DNA from: Cytobacillus suaedae
Lineage (GTDB): Bacteria; Bacillota; Bacilli; Bacillales; Bacillaceae_L
Reading direction: 5' to 3'
Assembly: GCA_014960805.1 (NCBI GenBank)
Contig: CP063163.1
Span: 2,250,001 to 2,314,000, forward strand
Length of the DNA: 64,000 nucleotides
A program made the position numbers and the translations under genes. Below, piece by piece: positions 62,267-64,000 of the stretch. Position 1 is the stretch's first letter. Each line of letters begins with the position of its first letter. The notes beneath the pieces were generated by a model. The model had not been told where the DNA came from, did not search any database, and saw nothing but the letters and a program-made list of their open reading frames with translations.

Positions 62267-62280
62267 CCGAAACGTTTCGG
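62267..62280. promoter_or_regulatory. LacI-family operator, upstream copy
   Basis: CCGAAACGTTTCGG, a perfect 14-bp palindrome, 56 bp centre to centre from the downstream copy, suitable for looping by a tetrameric or paired repressor. Confidence 0.85.
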
Positions 62281-62289
62281 ATTTTTTCC

Positions 62290-62312
62290 AAAAGAATCAG
62301 AATGATTCTTTT
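62290..62312 (-). terminator. Hairpin at the end of the lacI-type gene
   Basis: AAAAGAATCA / TGATTCTTTT perfect 10-bp stem with a 3-base loop, touching the stop codon. Confidence 0.65.
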
Positions 62313-63328
62313 CATGTCCTTTTAGTATTCGTTGTTTCCCTAACTTTCAACTCTGTTGGTAGCGTAATCGTATGTGGTTCATTATCATTCTCGAGCATAT
62401 TTATTAATAACTTTGCTGCTTCATAGCCCATTTGCACCTTGTCTTGGGCAATGGTTGTTAATGCAGGTGTAATGTGCTCTGCAAGAATAATATCATCATA
62501 ACCTACAATAGATAATTCATCAGGTACTTTTTTACCAAGTTGTTTTGTAGCCTTGATTACACCCATTGCCATTAAATCACTGGCACAAAAGACGGCTGTA
62601 ATTTCTGGATAATTTGATAAAAGCTGAAGCGCTTGTTCTTCGGCTTTCTTTTCTTCAAAGTCACCATTGGTGACCCACTTAGGGTTTATTGGTATCCCAG
62701 CACCCTCAAGTGCTTGATAATATCCTTCTAGTCTTTGCCTACTTACAAAAGCGTACTCATGTCCATTAATCATTGCAATATTTCGATGACCTAGATCGAT
62801 TAAGTGCTGAACTCCCTTTTTTACACCGTTAACATTATCAGTTGTTACATAGCCGACGGAGTCCGATTGAATCGGAATATCAATTAAAACGCAAGGAATA
62901 TCACTATCTACTACTTCCCTTAAATAAGGGTCATCCGTTCGTATCCCTTGAATAATTACACCATCTACCCTACGTTCACGGCATAGTTCTGAATAGGTTT
63001 TTTCACGTTGCTTAGACGATGTTGTACTAAAAATAACAAGATCATAGTCTGTTTCACCAACGTATTGATTTAAGCCTACTAAAACCTCAAATGTAAAGTT
63101 ATCTTTTATACTGCCACGATTAAGGCCTGAGATAAGCAAGCCAATTGTTTTGGACTTATTCATAACAAGGCTTCTTGCCAACGTATTGGGACTATACTTT
63201 AATTCTTTTGATATCTCAATAATTTTCTGCCTCGTTTTTTCATTTACATCAGAATATCCGTTAAGAGCCCTTGAAACAGTTGTCACGGAGACTCCAGCAG
63301 CCTTTGCAATATCTTTTATTGTAGTCAT
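62312..63328 (-). CDS. LacI-family repressor of the sugar cluster
   Basis: 338 aa. The N-terminal LacI helix-turn-helix (TIKDIAKAAGVSVTTVSRALNG, 3-24, then YSPNTLARSL hinge) is followed by a periplasmic-binding-protein-like sugar domain with GLLISGLNRG, VDGVIIQGI and GYDDI. It should bind the CCGAAACGTTTCGG-type sites at 62211, 62267 and 63341 and release them on binding the imported sugar or a derivative. GGAGG is 10 bases before ATG 63328, and the third operator overlaps this leader, so it is autoregulated. Confidence 0.92.
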   Translation of the reverse strand: MTTIKDIAKAAGVSVTTVSRALNGYSDVNEKTRQKIIEISKELKYSPNTLARSLVMNKSKTIGLLISGLNRGSIKDNFTFEVLVGLNQYVGETDYDLVIFSTTSSKQREKTYSELCRERRVDGVIIQGIRTDDPYLREVVDSDIPCVLIDIPIQSDSVGYVTTDNVNGVKKGVQHLIDLGHRNIAMINGHEYAFVSRQRLEGYYQALEGAGIPINPKWVTNGDFEEKKAEEQALQLLSNYPEITAVFCASDLMAMGVIKATKQLGKKVPDELSIVGYDDIILAEHITPALTTIAQDKVQMGYEAAKLLINMLENDNEPHTITLPTELKVRETTNTKRT

Positions 63329-63340
63329 TGATAAAGTCCT

Positions 63341-63354
63341 CCAAAACGTTTCGG
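63341..63354. promoter_or_regulatory. LacI-family operator at the repressor gene
   Basis: CCAAAACGTTTCGG, same palindrome class as the two sites near 62.2 kb, just upstream of the repressor RBS. Confidence 0.8.
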
Positions 63355-63531
63355 ATATCTCTTACTTTGGATTCTACTACAGGTAGAAATCGTTTTCAAT
63401 GAAAATATTTAACTTTTTACTTTCATTTTAATTTTCTTAAATAAGAGTATCTAACAATACGTTGATCTATTGAGATTTCACTGCTATAAAAATGTGACGA
63501 AAAGGTGAAAGAGATCATCAACACTGACCAC

Positions 63532-63555
63532 ATTCCTCTGTTCAGCCAGAGGAAT
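63532..63555 (-). terminator. Hairpin after the proline-iminopeptidase-type gene
   Basis: ATTCCTCTG / CAGAGGAAT perfect 9-bp stem with a 6-base loop. It lacks a clear T-run, so terminator function is uncertain. Confidence 0.45.
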
Positions 63556-63580
63556 ATAGTCTAATGAAGAACCTTTTACA

Positions 63581-64000
63581 TTAATCAACACTCTTTAAAA
63601 AGCCACCTATCACTCTTACATACTCTTCACGTTCTTCGATATACGGCATATGTGCACTTTGTTCGAAAACGTGAAACTTTCCATTTGGTGTTAAAGAACT
63701 AAAGTACTCTGTTGATTTAGGTGTAGCTTCGTCATATCTTCCACATGTATAAAGAGTTGGCACAGCTATGTCTTTTAACTCTCCTGTACAATCAAAATCC
63801 TTTAGGTTACCAGTTACATGAAACTCAGATGGTCCCCACATGATGTTATACACCTCAGGATTTTTAAAGTGTGCACCTTGCTTCAGAAACTCTGGGAATG
63901 GATCCAGTCGGCATACGAAGTGTTGATTAAAAATTGTCGTCGCTTCCTTATATTCTTCTGAATCCGTTGTTTCATTTTCTTCACATCTAGTTAATGTTTC
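63581..64000 (-). CDS. Proline iminopeptidase-type alpha/beta hydrolase, C-terminal part (cut by window edge)
   Basis: The last 139 codons of a gene that enters from beyond 64000. Seen: a lid-domain stretch (CEENETTDSEEYKEATTIF, FVCRLDPFPEFLK), then VPTLYTCGRYDEATP with the catalytic Asp and FEQSAHMPYIEE with the catalytic His. This is the C-terminal half of the PIP group, which removes N-terminal proline or other residues from small peptides. The nucleophile Ser is outside the window. Coding continues to the window edge without a stop. Confidence 0.82.
   Translation of the reverse strand, partial: ETLTRCEENETTDSEEYKEATTIFNQHFVCRLDPFPEFLKQGAHFKNPEVYNIMWGPSEFHVTGNLKDFDCTGELKDIAVPTLYTCGRYDEATPKSTEYFSSLTPNGKFHVFEQSAHMPYIEEREEYVRVIGGFLKSVD

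Noticed and set aside
1-64000. CRISPR arrays, prophage, insertion sequences, tRNA or rRNA genes
   Set aside because: No regularly spaced repeats, transposase or integrase frames, or tRNA-like cloverleaf sequences with CCA-type ends were seen. Only short regulatory inverted repeats and the 30-bp coding repeats were found.

Overview
The window is AT-rich, densely coded bacterial chromosome from a spore-forming member of the Bacillaceae; I cannot name the species. The evidence is a Tgl-type spore-coat transglutaminase, a YjcZ-type sporulation peptide, a KinB-like phosphorelay kinase, several Spo0A-box (0A-box) matches, strong GGAGG ribosome-binding sites with frequent GTG/TTG starts, and a tRNA-Ile T-box leader. 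No rRNA, tRNA, CRISPR array, prophage or insertion sequence was seen. Most genes lie on the minus strand.

Layout. 1-6.8 kb: efflux and stress genes (MFS pumps, an AAC(3)-type acetyltransferase, an HxlR regulator divergent from an MFS gene, and an unassigned HEXXH protein paired with a 2-hydroxyacid dehydrogenase). 6.8-15.8 kb: an XPD/DinG-type helicase with a Cas4-like nuclease domain, a PH-domain membrane protein, an ECF sigma/anti-sigma pair with its own ECF promoter, a substrate-binding-protein gene broken by an in-frame TGA, an alkylation-repair protein and an orphan permease. 15.9-17.2 kb: csoR-copZ beside a small siroheme-type reductase. 17.2-23.7 kb: a six-gene operon of an oligopeptide-type ABC importer led by a PIG-L-like protein whose metal motif is degenerate. 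23.9-26.5 kb: a membrane cupredoxin convergent with a CsoR-family regulator-MATE pair that carries a GC-rich operator.

26.7-31.5 kb: a eukaryote-like isoleucyl-tRNA synthetase with a complete T-box leader and promoter, then a dense cluster of 0A boxes in front of a SnoaL-like gene. 32-39 kb: a three-gene ABC exporter, a zinc-ribbon protein, a fused sigma/zinc-finger/membrane protein and an RsgA GTPase. 39-43.6 kb: sporulation-associated small genes (tgl, yjcZ-type, two DUF2642 paralogs) and yfbR. 43.6-54.2 kb: a TetR-regulated NmrA-like gene, an inositol-monophosphatase homologue, a sirtuin, hydrolases, a KinB-like kinase, two microprotein genes missed by length cut-offs, and an alkD gene with an in-frame TAG. 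54.2-63.4 kb: a LacI-controlled sugar cluster (glucosidase, CUT1 ABC importer without ATPase, GH32 hydrolase, fructokinase) with three matching operators. The window ends inside a proline-iminopeptidase-type hydrolase.

How it fits together. The sugar cluster is self-consistent: the importer brings in an unphosphorylated beta-fructoside or related oligosaccharide, the GH32 enzyme releases fructose, fructokinase phosphorylates it, and the LacI repressor senses the substrate. The peptide-importer operon, the two CsoR-type loci and the sigma/anti-sigma modules are typical environmental sensing and uptake systems of soil bacilli. I found no defence island and no wholly new system. The most unusual items are the two nonsense-interrupted genes, the degenerate PIG-L protein in a peptide-importer operon, the sigma/anti-sigma fusion, the 0A-box cluster, and a microprotein gene whose ribosome-binding site can be masked by an upstream complement.
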